45,003 nucleotides of DNA from Chitinophaga pinensis (lineage in GTDB: Bacteria; Bacteroidota; Bacteroidia; Chitinophagales; Chitinophagaceae). Shown one piece after another: positions 17,071 to 25,210 of this stretch. The stretch is from the NCBI GenBank assembly GCA_945872815.1, contig CAMCAY010000015.1:1-45003 (forward strand), written 5' to 3'. The notes beneath the pieces were generated by a model that worked only from the letters and a program-made list of their open reading frames with translations, did not search any database and had not been told where the DNA came from. The translations under genes and the position numbers were made by a program. Numbering within the stretch: position 1 is the stretch's first letter; each line of letters begins with the position of its first letter.

Positions 17071-17421
17071 ATGCAACCGTTGGAAGAAGATTTACAGATT
17101 AGGTGGCTCAAACTAAGGATAAAGCTGAAGGAAAGGTTTGGAATTAAACCTGATATGAATGGAGTTCTGTTGCTTATTGGGGTTCAGGAACTTGGACAAG
17201 GTGCTCAGGAATTCAGTAAAGAACAAAAGCAAGATTTGATGCATATTGCTATTTGTACAATACTAATACCAAGTGGATATTATATTTGTAATGGAAAAGA
17301 TGAAGAAGGTTGGCCTCATTTTACTCAAATAAAGGAATTGCCGGCATTTGAGCTATTTGAACAAGAAAATTTTCTCAAAGACCATATTTTGCTTTATTTT
17401 CAATCTTTAGAATTTATATAA
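17071..17421 (+). CDS. Conserved Bacteroidota protein of unknown function
   Basis: A 116-residue cytoplasmic protein without signal peptide or membrane helix. I recognise the pattern of a Bacteroidota-wide family: an N-terminal helix of alternating charges, GVLLLIGVQELGQG, then FSKEQKQDLMHIAICTIL, then GYYICNGKDEEGWPHF, and an acidic C-terminus ending in the LKDHILLYF segment. No catalytic motif stands out and I do not assign a function. The frame is open back to a TTG at 17047, but ATG 17071 gives the family-like start. It lies 11 bases before a cyclophilin gene and may be its operon partner. Confidence 0.72.
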   Translation: MQPLEEDLQIRWLKLRIKLKERFGIKPDMNGVLLLIGVQELGQGAQEFSKEQKQDLMHIAICTILIPSGYYICNGKDEEGWPHFTQIKELPAFELFEQENFLKDHILLYFQSLEFI

Positions 17422-17432
17422 AATTTAAACCA

Positions 17433-18170
17433 ATGAAACTTTTTAAATTATTTTTCTGCACTGTAACTATCAGTTTTTTAAGTTTGGGCGCAATGGCTCA
17501 GTCCAAGACCACGACCACGAAAAAGAATCCATCTACTTCAAAATCACCCGCTACAGCGCCTGTAAAAAAAGCAGATGAAATTCCTGGTAAAACAACAATA
17601 AAAATCACAACAGATATGGGTGTGGTTATAGTTAGATTGTATGATGCTACTCCTAAACACAGAGACAATTTTGTTAAACTGGTTGAGCAAGGATTTTATG
17701 ACAGCTTGTTATTTCACAGAATTATACAAGGCTTTATGATTCAGGGCGGCGACCCAATGAGCAAAAATGCTGAACCAGGTGCAATGCTTGGCATGGGTGG
17801 TGGTGATATGGAAAGAATTCCTGCAGAGTTTGACCAAAAAATTATCCATAAAAAAGGAGCATTGGCTGCTGCTAGAGATGGCAATCCCGAAAAAGCAAGC
17901 AGTGCTTGCCAGTTTTACATTGTACAGGGTAATCCAACTCCCGAAGAACAACTTGATATGATGAGCAAGCAAAAAGGATATGTTTATACACCAGAGCAAA
18001 AAAATATTTATAAAACATTGGGCGGCACTCCTTTTCTTGATATGGAATACACTGTGTTTGGCGAGGTAGTTAGCGGATTAAATGTAATAGATAAAATTGC
18101 TGCTGCTGACAAAGATGGCTCAGACAGACCTAAGAAAGACATCCACATGAAAATGGAGTTGATAAAATAA
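17433..18170 (+). CDS. Exported cyclophilin-type peptidyl-prolyl isomerase
   Basis: Catalyses cis-trans isomerisation of proline bonds during folding in the periplasm. 245 residues with a signal peptide (basic N-terminus, hydrophobic 6-20, cleavage near AMAQ), a Lys/Ser/Thr/Pro-rich linker (about 24-50) and a cyclophilin domain (about 55-245). The substrate-site motif LLFHRIIQGFMIQGGDP is intact, with the catalytic Arg in FHR, and later come ACQFYIVQGNP and EYTVFGEVVSGLNVIDKI. An insertion of roughly 20 residues after FYIVQGN (PEEQLDMMSKQKGYVYTPEQ) is seen in several Bacteroidota cyclophilins. Confidence 0.93.
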   Translation: MKLFKLFFCTVTISFLSLGAMAQSKTTTTKKNPSTSKSPATAPVKKADEIPGKTTIKITTDMGVVIVRLYDATPKHRDNFVKLVEQGFYDSLLFHRIIQGFMIQGGDPMSKNAEPGAMLGMGGGDMERIPAEFDQKIIHKKGALAAARDGNPEKASSACQFYIVQGNPTPEEQLDMMSKQKGYVYTPEQKNIYKTLGGTPFLDMEYTVFGEVVSGLNVIDKIAAADKDGSDRPKKDIHMKMELIK

Positions 18171-18224
18171 TACTAAAGTACATTAGTTAAGTAGTACTAA
18201 ATTGTTTATAATTAAAATATAAAA

Positions 18225-18602
18225 ATGAACTTCCCATCTAATCTAAAATATACCAAGGATCATGAATGGATTCTTATAGAGGGCAACAGTGCTACTATTG
18301 GCATTACTGATTATGCACAGCATGAACTTGGAGATATAGTATTCATAGATATCAATTCAAAAGACAAGTCAATGAAAGCCGAAGAAATTTTCGGAACAGT
18401 GGAAGCGGTTAAAACTGTCAGTGATTTATTTTTACCGGTTGACGGGACTATAACCGAGGTAAATCCTGATTTAGAGGCAAATCCTGACTATGTAAACAGT
18501 GACCCTTATGGAAAGGGGTGGATGGTTAAAATGACTATTGACAATCCTTCTGATGCGGAGAATTTGATGAGTGCAGAGGCATATAATTCATTGGTTGGAT
18601 AA
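18225..18602 (+). CDS. gcvH: Glycine cleavage system H protein
   Basis: Lipoyl carrier protein that shuttles the aminomethyl group between the P, T and L proteins of the glycine cleavage complex. 125 residues, standard length. The lipoyl-lysine is Lys63 in [15 protein letters not shown], in the usual ExVK-x-x-S context. GDIVFIDI and [13 protein letters not shown] are also typical. The gcvP and gcvT genes are not in the window. The upstream gap of 54 bases is very AT-rich. A VanZ-like gene follows after 11 bases. Confidence 0.97.
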   Translation: MNFPSNLKYTKDHEWILIEGNSATIGITDYAQHELGDIVFIDINSKDKSMKAEEIFGTVEAVKTVSDLFLPVDGTITEVNPDLEANPDYVNSDPYGKGWMVKMTIDNPSDAENLMSAEAYNSLVG

Positions 18603-18613
18603 TCATTTTTATT

Positions 18614-19018
18614 TTGAAAAGTATTTCCTTCAAACAATTTATTCCGGGTATTATTTGGTTTATTATTGTATTTATCAGTATCGCACTACCCAGAAATGAT
18701 ATACCAAAAGGAAGTGAATGGATTGATTTAATACTTGACTTTGATAAAATGATTCATGGAGCCATGTTTGGTCTATTGGCTTTGTTATTTATGATCCCCT
18801 TTTTAAAAGAAGATTTTTCAATATTACAAAGAAAAAGGATTTTTATTTCCATTTCAATTGCTACTTGCTGTTGGGGTTATATTACCGAGTGTATACAGCT
18901 TTTTGTTCCGGGTCGAAGCTATGATCTAGTTGATTGGACGGCTGATTGTTTGGGCGTATTACTAACTTACATCTCACTTAAATTGTATGTGAAGAAGAAA
19001 GATGGGGTTAAAAACTAA
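18614..19018 (+). CDS. VanZ-like family membrane protein
   Basis: A 134-residue inner-membrane protein with four hydrophobic segments. The hallmarks are the DKMIHGAMFGLLALLF helix with its conserved Lys/His pair and the late segment TECIQLFVPGRSYDLVDWTADCLG, where E-x-I-Q, the P-G-R and the D-x-x-A-D/N-x-x-G turn mark the VanZ fold. Family members are linked to teicoplanin tolerance but most have no known function, so I claim family only. The start is TTG (18614): no ATG occurs in frame before the first membrane helix, and the TTG lies 11 bases after the gcvH stop, which suggests coupled translation. Confidence 0.82.
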   Translation: MKSISFKQFIPGIIWFIIVFISIALPRNDIPKGSEWIDLILDFDKMIHGAMFGLLALLFMIPFLKEDFSILQRKRIFISISIATCCWGYITECIQLFVPGRSYDLVDWTADCLGVLLTYISLKLYVKKKDGVKN

Positions 19019-19076
19019 TACCTTATTTTCCGGCCTATTTTACCCTCAATACAATGCTTGCAGGCGTTAAATACAC

Positions 19077-19107
19077 TTGTTTACACGCCATTAACTACTT
19101 AACTTTG
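19077..19107 (+). promoter_or_regulatory. Promoter of the DUF4290-murA region
   Basis: TTG (19077-19079), a 20-base spacer and TAACTTTG (19100-19107): both elements of the Bacteroidota promoter, with a perfect -7 box. Transcription should begin near 19112-19115, which means the ATG at 19112 would lie at or before the transcript start; this supports the ATG at 19130 for the gene behind it. Confidence 0.65.
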
Positions 19108-19129
19108 AATAATGCTTAATACAGACAAT

Positions 19130-19849
19130 ATGGAGTATAATACTACTCGAAACCATTTGATTATGAAAGAATATGGAAGGCATATTCAAAAAATGGTAGA
19201 ATATTTACTTAAAATTGAGGACAAAGAGGATCGTCAAAAAAATGCAAATGCAGTTATTGAATTAATGGGATTTTTAAACCCCCATTTAAAAAATGTGGAA
19301 GATTTCAGACATAAATTATGGGATCATCTTTTTTTAATCAGTGATTTTACATTGGATGTAGAAAGTCCCTATCCTATTCCTACAAGGGAAACACTAAAGG
19401 CAAAGCCCGAAAAATTGCGCTACCCTAAAAAATATCCAAAATTCAATCATCTTGGAAAAAATATTGAACTAGTTATAGACAAGGCATTGAATGAAGAAAA
19501 TCCAGAGAAAAAACAAGGTTTTGCTAATTCCATTGCTTACTATATGAAATTGACATATAGCAATTGGCATAAGGAATTGGTTCACGATGACAACATTCAA
19601 ACAGAACTGAATTCAATTACCAATGGTGAATTGGAATTCAATAATCGTCCATTCGTAAAACACAGAACAGACAATCGTTCTGAAAGAGACGATTATTCTT
19701 CAGGAGGCGGCAGAAATCAATACAGGCAGAATTTTGGCGGTAGAGATAATAACCGGGGGCCAAGGGATAACAGAGGCGGAAATAGAAATAACAATAATGG
19801 GGGAAGAGACAACAGAAATAACAACAGAAATTTCAAAAAACGTTATTAG
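19130..19849 (+). CDS. DUF4290 protein with RG/N-rich tail
   Basis: A 239-residue cytoplasmic protein. The first 150 residues are the DUF4290 domain known from Bacteroidota, of unknown function: MEYNTTRNHLIMKEYGRHIQ at the start, then NANAVIELMGFLNPHLKN and FRHKLWDHLFLISDF. The last 50 or so residues are almost only Arg, Gly, Asn, Asp and Gln in repeating GGRDNN/RGG units, a disordered tail of the sort found in RNA-binding proteins. I chose ATG 19130 because family members begin at this point and the promoter box ends at 19107; the ATG at 19112 would add six residues. It precedes murA by 78 bases and may share its transcript. Confidence 0.82.
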   Translation: MEYNTTRNHLIMKEYGRHIQKMVEYLLKIEDKEDRQKNANAVIELMGFLNPHLKNVEDFRHKLWDHLFLISDFTLDVESPYPIPTRETLKAKPEKLRYPKKYPKFNHLGKNIELVIDKALNEENPEKKQGFANSIAYYMKLTYSNWHKELVHDDNIQTELNSITNGELEFNNRPFVKHRTDNRSERDDYSSGGGRNQYRQNFGGRDNNRGPRDNRGGNRNNNNGGRDNRNNNRNFKKRY

Positions 19850-19927
19850 TAAACAGCAAATTTTCATTTAAAAATAAAAATGTGTTTCATTAATTCCTGC
19901 AAAGGTTCTTTGTGAATAAAATCCAAT

Positions 19928-21241
19928 ATGAGTATTTTTGAAGTTATCGGCGGACAAAAGTTATCGGGCGAAATAACTCCCCAGGGTGCAAAAAACGAAG
20001 CCCTTCAAATCATCAGCGCAGTATTACTTACGAATGAAGAAGTTGTTATTAATAATATTCCCGACATCATTGATGTTAATCTTCTTATAGAATTATTGAA
20101 AGAAATCAATGTTGAAGTAAATCGTATTGATCGCTACACGTGCAGTTTTAGAGCGGATAAAATTGATATTGATTATTTAGAAAGCGAACATTTTCATAAA
20201 AAAAGCGGAAAATTAAGAGGCTCTGTAATGCTTGCGGGGCCATTGTTGGCAAGATTTAAAAAAGCGTATTTGCCTAAACCCGGCGGTGATAAAATTGGGA
20301 GAAGGAAATTAGATACCCACATTATCGGATTTGAAAAATTAGGTGCAAAATATTCTTACAACGAACATTCTAATTTTTTTAAACTGGAAGCCAAAGAATT
20401 AAAGGGTGCATTCATGCTACTGGATGAGCCAAGTGTTACTGGAACTGCCAATATTTTAATGGCAGCAGTGTTGGCTAAAGGAAATACCACTATATATAAT
20501 GCTGCCTGCGAACCCTATATTCAACAACTCTGTAAAATGCTGAATAGAATGGGTGCGAAAATCACCGGAATAGGCAGCAATATGTTATTTATTGAAGGTG
20601 TTGAATCTTTAAAAGGCACAACACATACCATGTTGCCAGATATGATAGAAGTTGGAAGTTTCATCGGGTTGGCTGCCATGACGCAAAGTGATATCACTAT
20701 TAAAAATGCTGGTGTAAGTGACCTTGGTGTAATACCGGAGAAGTTTCAACAATTAGGTATTAAACTTGAAATAAAAGGGAATGACATTCATATTCCTTCT
20801 CAGGATCTTTATGAAATTCAAACTTTTTTGGAAGGCGGTATTTTAACCATGTATGATCATCCATGGCCCGGTCTGACTCCTGATTTGCTTAGTATCATTC
20901 TAGTTACAGCCATACAGGCAAAAGGCAGTGTGCTAATACATCAGAAGATGTTTGAAAGCAGGTTGTTTTTTGTTGATAAACTTATAGAAATGGGGGCGCA
21001 AGTAATTTTATGTGATCCGCATCGTGCAGTTGTAGTTGGTATGGAAAGACAGAAAAAACTGCGTGGAATCACAATGAGTTCACCAGATATAAGAGCAGGT
21101 GTTGCATTGCTGATTGCTGCATTAAGTGCAGAAGGAAAGAGTGTAATACAAAACATTGAACAGATAGATCGTGGTTATCAAAATATTGATGAGAGACTCA
21201 TCAAACTCGGGGCTTCCATCAAAAGAGTTCATGCTCAATAA
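19928..21241 (+). CDS. murA: UDP-N-acetylglucosamine 1-carboxyvinyltransferase, Asp-type
   Basis: First committed step of peptidoglycan synthesis: transfer of enolpyruvate from phosphoenolpyruvate to UDP-GlcNAc in the cytoplasm. 437 residues, a little over the usual 420. Lys22-Asn23 of the active site are present (GAKNEAL). The loop that normally carries the catalytic Cys (GG-C-x-I-G-A-R-P in E. coli, Cys115) reads GGDKIGRRKLDTHI here, with Asp121 (codon 20288-20290) in the Cys position. Asp in that position is known from naturally fosfomycin-insensitive MurA enzymes, and I recall it from other Bacteroidota, so this is probably a lineage trait. Late motifs TGTANILMAAVLA and PDIRAGVALLIAALSAEGKS are standard. 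gmk follows after 30 bases. Confidence 0.96.
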   Translation: MSIFEVIGGQKLSGEITPQGAKNEALQIISAVLLTNEEVVINNIPDIIDVNLLIELLKEINVEVNRIDRYTCSFRADKIDIDYLESEHFHKKSGKLRGSVMLAGPLLARFKKAYLPKPGGDKIGRRKLDTHIIGFEKLGAKYSYNEHSNFFKLEAKELKGAFMLLDEPSVTGTANILMAAVLAKGNTTIYNAACEPYIQQLCKMLNRMGAKITGIGSNMLFIEGVESLKGTTHTMLPDMIEVGSFIGLAAMTQSDITIKNAGVSDLGVIPEKFQQLGIKLEIKGNDIHIPSQDLYEIQTFLEGGILTMYDHPWPGLTPDLLSIILVTAIQAKGSVLIHQKMFESRLFFVDKLIEMGAQVILCDPHRAVVVGMERQKKLRGITMSSPDIRAGVALLIAALSAEGKSVIQNIEQIDRGYQNIDERLIKLGASIKRVHAQ

Positions 21242-21271
21242 TATCGATAACATCAATAACAAAATATTTAC

Positions 21272-21847
21272 ATGCCGGAAAAACATCAGAAAATATTGAT
21301 TATCACTGCTCCTTCAGGTGCCGGAAAAACATCAATCACCAAGTTTCTGATGCAAACTTTCCCAATACTTTCTTTTTCTGTTTCTGCAACTACCCGAAAT
21401 GCAAGAGGGGAAGAAATAGACGGGGTTGATTACTATTTCATTTCTATGGATGAATTCAAAACCAAAATAAAACAAAAAGAATTTGCTGAGTGGGAAATGG
21501 TGTATGAAGGGAAGTATTATGGAACTTTAAAGTCCGAATTAAAAAGAATCTGGTCTATGGGTAAGATTCCGGTATTGGACATTGATGTGAAAGGCGCTAT
21601 TCATGTACAGCAACAATATCCTGAAAATACACTTAGTATTTTTATAGAACCCCCTTCAGTTGATGAATTAAAAAACCGATTGATGTCGAGAGGAACAGAA
21701 ACAGAAGATTCTATTCAGGCTCGGGTGAATAAAGCTTCTTATGAGATTTCTTTTAAAAACAATTTTGACAGAATTGTCATCAATGATGATCTTGAAAGAG
21801 CCTGTAATAACGCTACTGAAATTGTATCCTCCTTTTTACAATCATGA
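21272..21847 (+). CDS. gmk: Guanylate kinase
   Basis: Phosphorylates GMP to GDP with ATP. 191 residues, standard length. The P-loop APSGAGKTS is at residues 13-21, SVSATTRNARGEEIDGVDYYF carries the GMP-binding Ser/Arg/Tyr set, and EWEMVYEGKYYGT, LDIDVKGA and SRGTETEDSIQARV follow in family order. Cytoplasmic, soluble. It sits between murA and gldE with short gaps. Confidence 0.97.
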   Translation: MPEKHQKILIITAPSGAGKTSITKFLMQTFPILSFSVSATTRNARGEEIDGVDYYFISMDEFKTKIKQKEFAEWEMVYEGKYYGTLKSELKRIWSMGKIPVLDIDVKGAIHVQQQYPENTLSIFIEPPSVDELKNRLMSRGTETEDSIQARVNKASYEISFKNNFDRIVINDDLERACNNATEIVSSFLQS

Positions 21848-21893
21848 GGGCTTATAAAAAATCGCATACTTCTTTTTTTATTAATTTTATATC

Positions 21894-23183
21894 ATGGATT
21901 GGTTAGCATTGTTTTCAATTTTTATTTCATTAATTCTAATCGGCTTTTTGTCGGGATTGGAAATTGCGTTTATTTCTGCCAACAAACTTTCTATTGAACT
22001 CAGTAAAAAAAAGGGAACAGTTTCGGGTAAAACATGGGGATATTTTTCAGAAAATCCTGCGAAGTTCATCGGAACAATATTGGTTGGGCTGAATATTATA
22101 TTGGTTATTTACGGTTTGTTGATTGGAGATATGCTATACCCAATTTGGAAGTGGATTGAGAGCAGACTTCCATCAAACGCTTCAGGCTATTTAAATATAA
22201 TCAGATTGATTATTGAAACGACTCTCTCTACTGCTATTATTTTAATGACTGAATTTATAAGCAAGGCTTTTTTTAAAGCCAGAAGCAATTCTTTACTTAA
22301 ATCTGATTTTATTAGCTCTGTTTCAAGAGGATTGTACTGGCTTTTATCTGCCGCTGCGTCCTATCTTGTAAGTCTTGCTGAATGGATTTTGAAATATGTT
22401 TTCAATGTAAAAATAACATCAAAAAAAGCGGCATTCAGCAAAGTGGATTTGGAACATTTTTTACAACAAAGCAAACATCATGAAGAAGAAGAAGACAAGG
22501 AGATCAATAAAGAGCTTTTTGAAAACGCTCTTTCTCTTAGTGATATAAAATTACGTGAATGTCTCATACCGAGAAAAGAAATAGAAGGTGTGGATATAAA
22601 GTTCGGAATTGAGGAAATTAAAAAACGATTCATTGAAACAAAGTTGAGTAAAATTTTGATATTTGAAAACAATGTAGATAATATCCTTGGCTATGTTCAC
22701 CATTTAGACCTTTTTAAAAACCCTTCAGAAGTTAAAGACATACTACATCCAATTCCTACGGTTCCCGAAACCATGAGTGCTACTGATTTAATGAATAAGT
22801 TTAGCAAGGAAAGAAAAAGCATTGCATGGGTTGTTGACGAATTTGGAGGTACTGCGGGTATTGTTACGATGGAAGATCTTTTAGAGGAAATATTCGGAGA
22901 GATTGAAGATGAGTATGATGTGCCCGAAACATTTATCAATAAACAGCTTTCGAGCAATGAATATATTTTCAGTGGCAGACTTGAGCTTGACTTTATTTCT
23001 CAGAAATATCCTATCTCTTTCGAAGACAATGAAGATGCAGAAACTCTTTCCGGCTATATAATTCAACACAATGAATCTATTCCCGGCGCGAAAGAAAAAA
23101 TATTTATTGGAAATTTTGAGATTGATATTTTAAGCGTCAGCGATACTAGAATAGAAACAGTGAAATTGAAAATATTTAAATAG
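21894..23183 (+). CDS. gldE: GldE-like membrane protein (CNNM, CBS, CorC/HlyC)
   Basis: A 429-residue protein with the three-part build of the hemolysin C / CorC group: an N-terminal CNNM (DUF21) transmembrane domain (about 1-180), a CBS pair (about 210-335) and a CorC_HlyC domain (about 345-429). ECLIPRKEIEGVD and the late DEFGGTAGIVTMEDLLEEIFGEIEDEYD are the family core. In gliding Bacteroidota the GldE member of this group supports gliding, while other members act in magnesium or cobalt export. I prefer GldE from overall look and because gldC is near, but a cation-efflux paralog is possible, and gldD, the usual neighbour, is not seen. Confidence 0.82.
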   Translation: MDWLALFSIFISLILIGFLSGLEIAFISANKLSIELSKKKGTVSGKTWGYFSENPAKFIGTILVGLNIILVIYGLLIGDMLYPIWKWIESRLPSNASGYLNIIRLIIETTLSTAIILMTEFISKAFFKARSNSLLKSDFISSVSRGLYWLLSAAASYLVSLAEWILKYVFNVKITSKKAAFSKVDLEHFLQQSKHHEEEEDKEINKELFENALSLSDIKLRECLIPRKEIEGVDIKFGIEEIKKRFIETKLSKILIFENNVDNILGYVHHLDLFKNPSEVKDILHPIPTVPETMSATDLMNKFSKERKSIAWVVDEFGGTAGIVTMEDLLEEIFGEIEDEYDVPETFINKQLSSNEYIFSGRLELDFISQKYPISFEDNEDAETLSGYIIQHNESIPGAKEKIFIGNFEIDILSVSDTRIETVKLKIFK

Positions 23184-23275
23184 ACAAGAAAATACAAAGG
23201 GAATACAAAAATGTAATTCTCTAAGAGCAAATTATGGAAATACGTTGCTTGTATAAATATTAATCAATTACTACG

Positions 23276-24322
23276 ATGACTATTGCGATTGAAATTTCCC
23301 ACATTGATGATTTCTATTACAACTGCTTCAATAATATCGCATCGCAGCATCCGGACTTTACTTTCATTTTTATTTACAATAAAAACATAGAATCAGGAAA
23401 AATTACTTGTAAGAATATTGAGCACCACTCGCTTAAAAATGGTTGGTTGAAATTTCTATTTGGGAATTTGTTTATTAATCAAAGAGTATATGGTATCCTG
23501 AAAAAAAGAAAAGCGAATATTTATTTCTGCATTCATCCATCCTCTTACCTGAATAAGCGCATAAAAACAGTTACTTACATTAACAGGGGCTTTTTATTGA
23601 AAAATAAAAATGAATTGCTACAAAAATCATTTTGTTTGATTGTTGAAAACTGTCTCGCGAAAGATGAGCTGATGAAACAGTTTCATCTTTCAGATAAGAA
23701 AATAAATGTAATTCCTTTTGGTTCTAAAATCTACTCTCCATTCGAGCAGTCAAAAAAAGAAGAGGTAAAAAAGAAAATCAGTTCGGGGAAAGAATTTTTT
23801 GTGGTAGAAGGAAAGGAATCTACAGAACAAGAACTAATCGAAGTATTAAAGTCATTCTCTTATTTTAAAAAATGGCAGCAATCAGAATTTAAATTAATAG
23901 TAATGCTGTCCGAAAATCAACAGCCAGCTATTTCAAACCTCATCAAAAATTATAAATACAGGGAAGATGTAATTTTATTTTCAAAAGAACAAGATTCTAT
24001 TTCAGAAACATGCCTTTTATCAAGTGCTTATGCCGCTATTTTCGTTGCTTTTAATGAAAAAAATACAGAAAAAATAATGTCTTGTTTTGGATTAAAAACT
24101 CCCGTGGTGATAGCAGAAAGAGATTACATCCAATCTTCATTTTCAGATAATGTACTTTACTTTTCGGGAAAAGAATTGTCGGAAAAAATGATTTTACTAT
24201 ATAAAAATGAAAGTCTGAGAAGTGACTTGATAGAAAGGGCTGCAGCATATTCGGAAACAGTTTCTTGGGAAAAAATTGCGGAAAAAATTTGGAATGAAAT
24301 CATTGAAAATAGTCAGGAATAA
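23276..24322 (+). CDS. Probable GT-B glycosyltransferase (group 1 type)
   Basis: A 348-residue soluble protein that looks like a group 1 glycosyltransferase. The N-terminal half (about 1-150) alternates short strands and helices, and the second half has a nucleotide-sugar-type fold with KKINVIPFGSKIYSP, a segment that often marks the domain switch. The C-terminal part (ISETCLLSSAYAAIFVAFNE to GLKTPVVIAE) resembles the donor-binding region, with a degraded version of the usual E-x7-E motif. Substrate unknown. It lies between gldE and gldC, separated by 92 and 29 bases. Its sequence is more divergent than its neighbours, and the call is moderate. Confidence 0.68.
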   Translation: MTIAIEISHIDDFYYNCFNNIASQHPDFTFIFIYNKNIESGKITCKNIEHHSLKNGWLKFLFGNLFINQRVYGILKKRKANIYFCIHPSSYLNKRIKTVTYINRGFLLKNKNELLQKSFCLIVENCLAKDELMKQFHLSDKKINVIPFGSKIYSPFEQSKKEEVKKKISSGKEFFVVEGKESTEQELIEVLKSFSYFKKWQQSEFKLIVMLSENQQPAISNLIKNYKYREDVILFSKEQDSISETCLLSSAYAAIFVAFNEKNTEKIMSCFGLKTPVVIAERDYIQSSFSDNVLYFSGKELSEKMILLYKNESLRSDLIERAAAYSETVSWEKIAEKIWNEIIENSQE

Positions 24323-24328
24323 AGATAT

Positions 24329-24336
24329 TACCTTTG
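24329..24336 (+). promoter_or_regulatory. Candidate -7 element of gldC (TACCTTTG)
   Basis: Perfect TAnnTTTG match ending 15 bases before the gldC start. A TTG lies 23 bases upstream of the box, slightly too far for the ideal spacing. This suggests that gldC has its own promoter in addition to reading from the genes before it. Confidence 0.45.
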
Positions 24337-24351
24337 TAAAAAAAATGTCAA

Positions 24352-24699
24352 ATGCATAAATCTACCATAACAATTGATATCATGTTGGACCCCAATAAAA
24401 TACCTGAACAAATCAATTGGCAGGCAAGTGACAGCAGTGCCGACATGCAGCAAAAATCAAAAGCAATGTGTCTTGCTTTTTGGGATGGGGCTGATAAATC
24501 GGCATTAAGAATTGATTTATGGACCAAAGACATGATGGTGGATGAAATGGGAGATTTTTTTTACCAAATGATAATGACCATGGCTGATACATTTCAAAGA
24601 GCTACAAAAAACGATGATTTAAGCGCTGAGATGAAAGATTTTGCAAAAGGATTTTATCAAAAATTCAGAGATGATATGATGAATGAACAACCTAAATAA
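24352..24699 (+). CDS. gldC: Gliding motility protein GldC
   Basis: A 115-residue cytoplasmic protein of the GldC family, which supports gliding in Flavobacterium but is widespread in Bacteroidota, including non-gliders. Seen family marks: the start MHKSTITIDIMLD, PEQINWQASD, SKAMCLAFWDG, LRIDLWTKDMMVDEM and TMADTFQRAT. GldC is related to the archaeal/bacterial SRPBCC-like gliding group only loosely; its biochemical role is not known. gldB, its usual neighbour in Flavobacterium, is not beside it here. A YqeY gene follows after 11 bases. Confidence 0.93.
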   Translation: MHKSTITIDIMLDPNKIPEQINWQASDSSADMQQKSKAMCLAFWDGADKSALRIDLWTKDMMVDEMGDFFYQMIMTMADTFQRATKNDDLSAEMKDFAKGFYQKFRDDMMNEQPK

Positions 24700-24710
24700 A
24701 CTATACAATT

Positions 24711-25160
24711 ATGGCACTTGAACAACAAATAATGGCGGAAATGAAAGACGCCATGAAGTCAAAAAACGAAGCGGTTTTAAGAGCGCTCAGGGCTATTAAG
24801 GCAGAAATCATCAAAGCAAAAACTGAACCCGGAGCACCGGCAGAACTTGATGAAGCCATTGAGCAAAAATTTTTACAAAAAATGATGAAGCAAAGAAAAG
24901 ATTCATTGGAAATTTTTGTACAGCAAGGCAGGGAAGATCTTGCAGAAAAAGAAAGAGAAGAAATGGCTGTTATTGAGAAATTCCTTCCTAAGCAACTTTC
25001 AGAAGAAGAAATCAGATCGTCTGTAACTGCTATTATCAAAGAAACAGGGGCAAGCTCAGCAGCAGACATGGGAAAAGTAATGGGAGTTGCTTCCAAACAA
25101 CTGGCAGGGAAAGCTGACGGAAAGACTATCAGCGCCATTGTGAAAGAGCTTTTAGGATAA
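24711..25160 (+). CDS. YqeY-like GatB/GatE C-terminal domain protein
   Basis: A 149-residue soluble helical protein of the YqeY family, which matches the C-terminal tRNA-binding domain of the GatB amidotransferase subunit. Seen: the KNEAVLRALRAIKAEIIKAK helix, VQQGREDLAEKEREEMAVIEKFLPKQLSEEE, and TGASSAADMGKVMGVASKQLAGKADGKTIS. Likely binds tRNA or helps aminoacyl-tRNA processing, but the role is not proven. The antisense frame across it is also open, a shadow of its codon pattern. It follows gldC closely. Confidence 0.93.
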   Translation: MALEQQIMAEMKDAMKSKNEAVLRALRAIKAEIIKAKTEPGAPAELDEAIEQKFLQKMMKQRKDSLEIFVQQGREDLAEKEREEMAVIEKFLPKQLSEEEIRSSVTAIIKETGASSAADMGKVMGVASKQLAGKADGKTISAIVKELLG

Positions 25161-25210
25161 GGCAACCTATACTATTAACAAAAATTCCTAACAAACATCT
25201 TATTCGATTA

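Noticed and set aside
24701-25165. Open frame of 154 codons on the minus strand across the YqeY gene
   Set aside because: It is antisense to a clear YqeY-family gene and reads as a Ser/Ala/Phe-rich low-complexity product, typical of a shadow frame. No promoter points at it.
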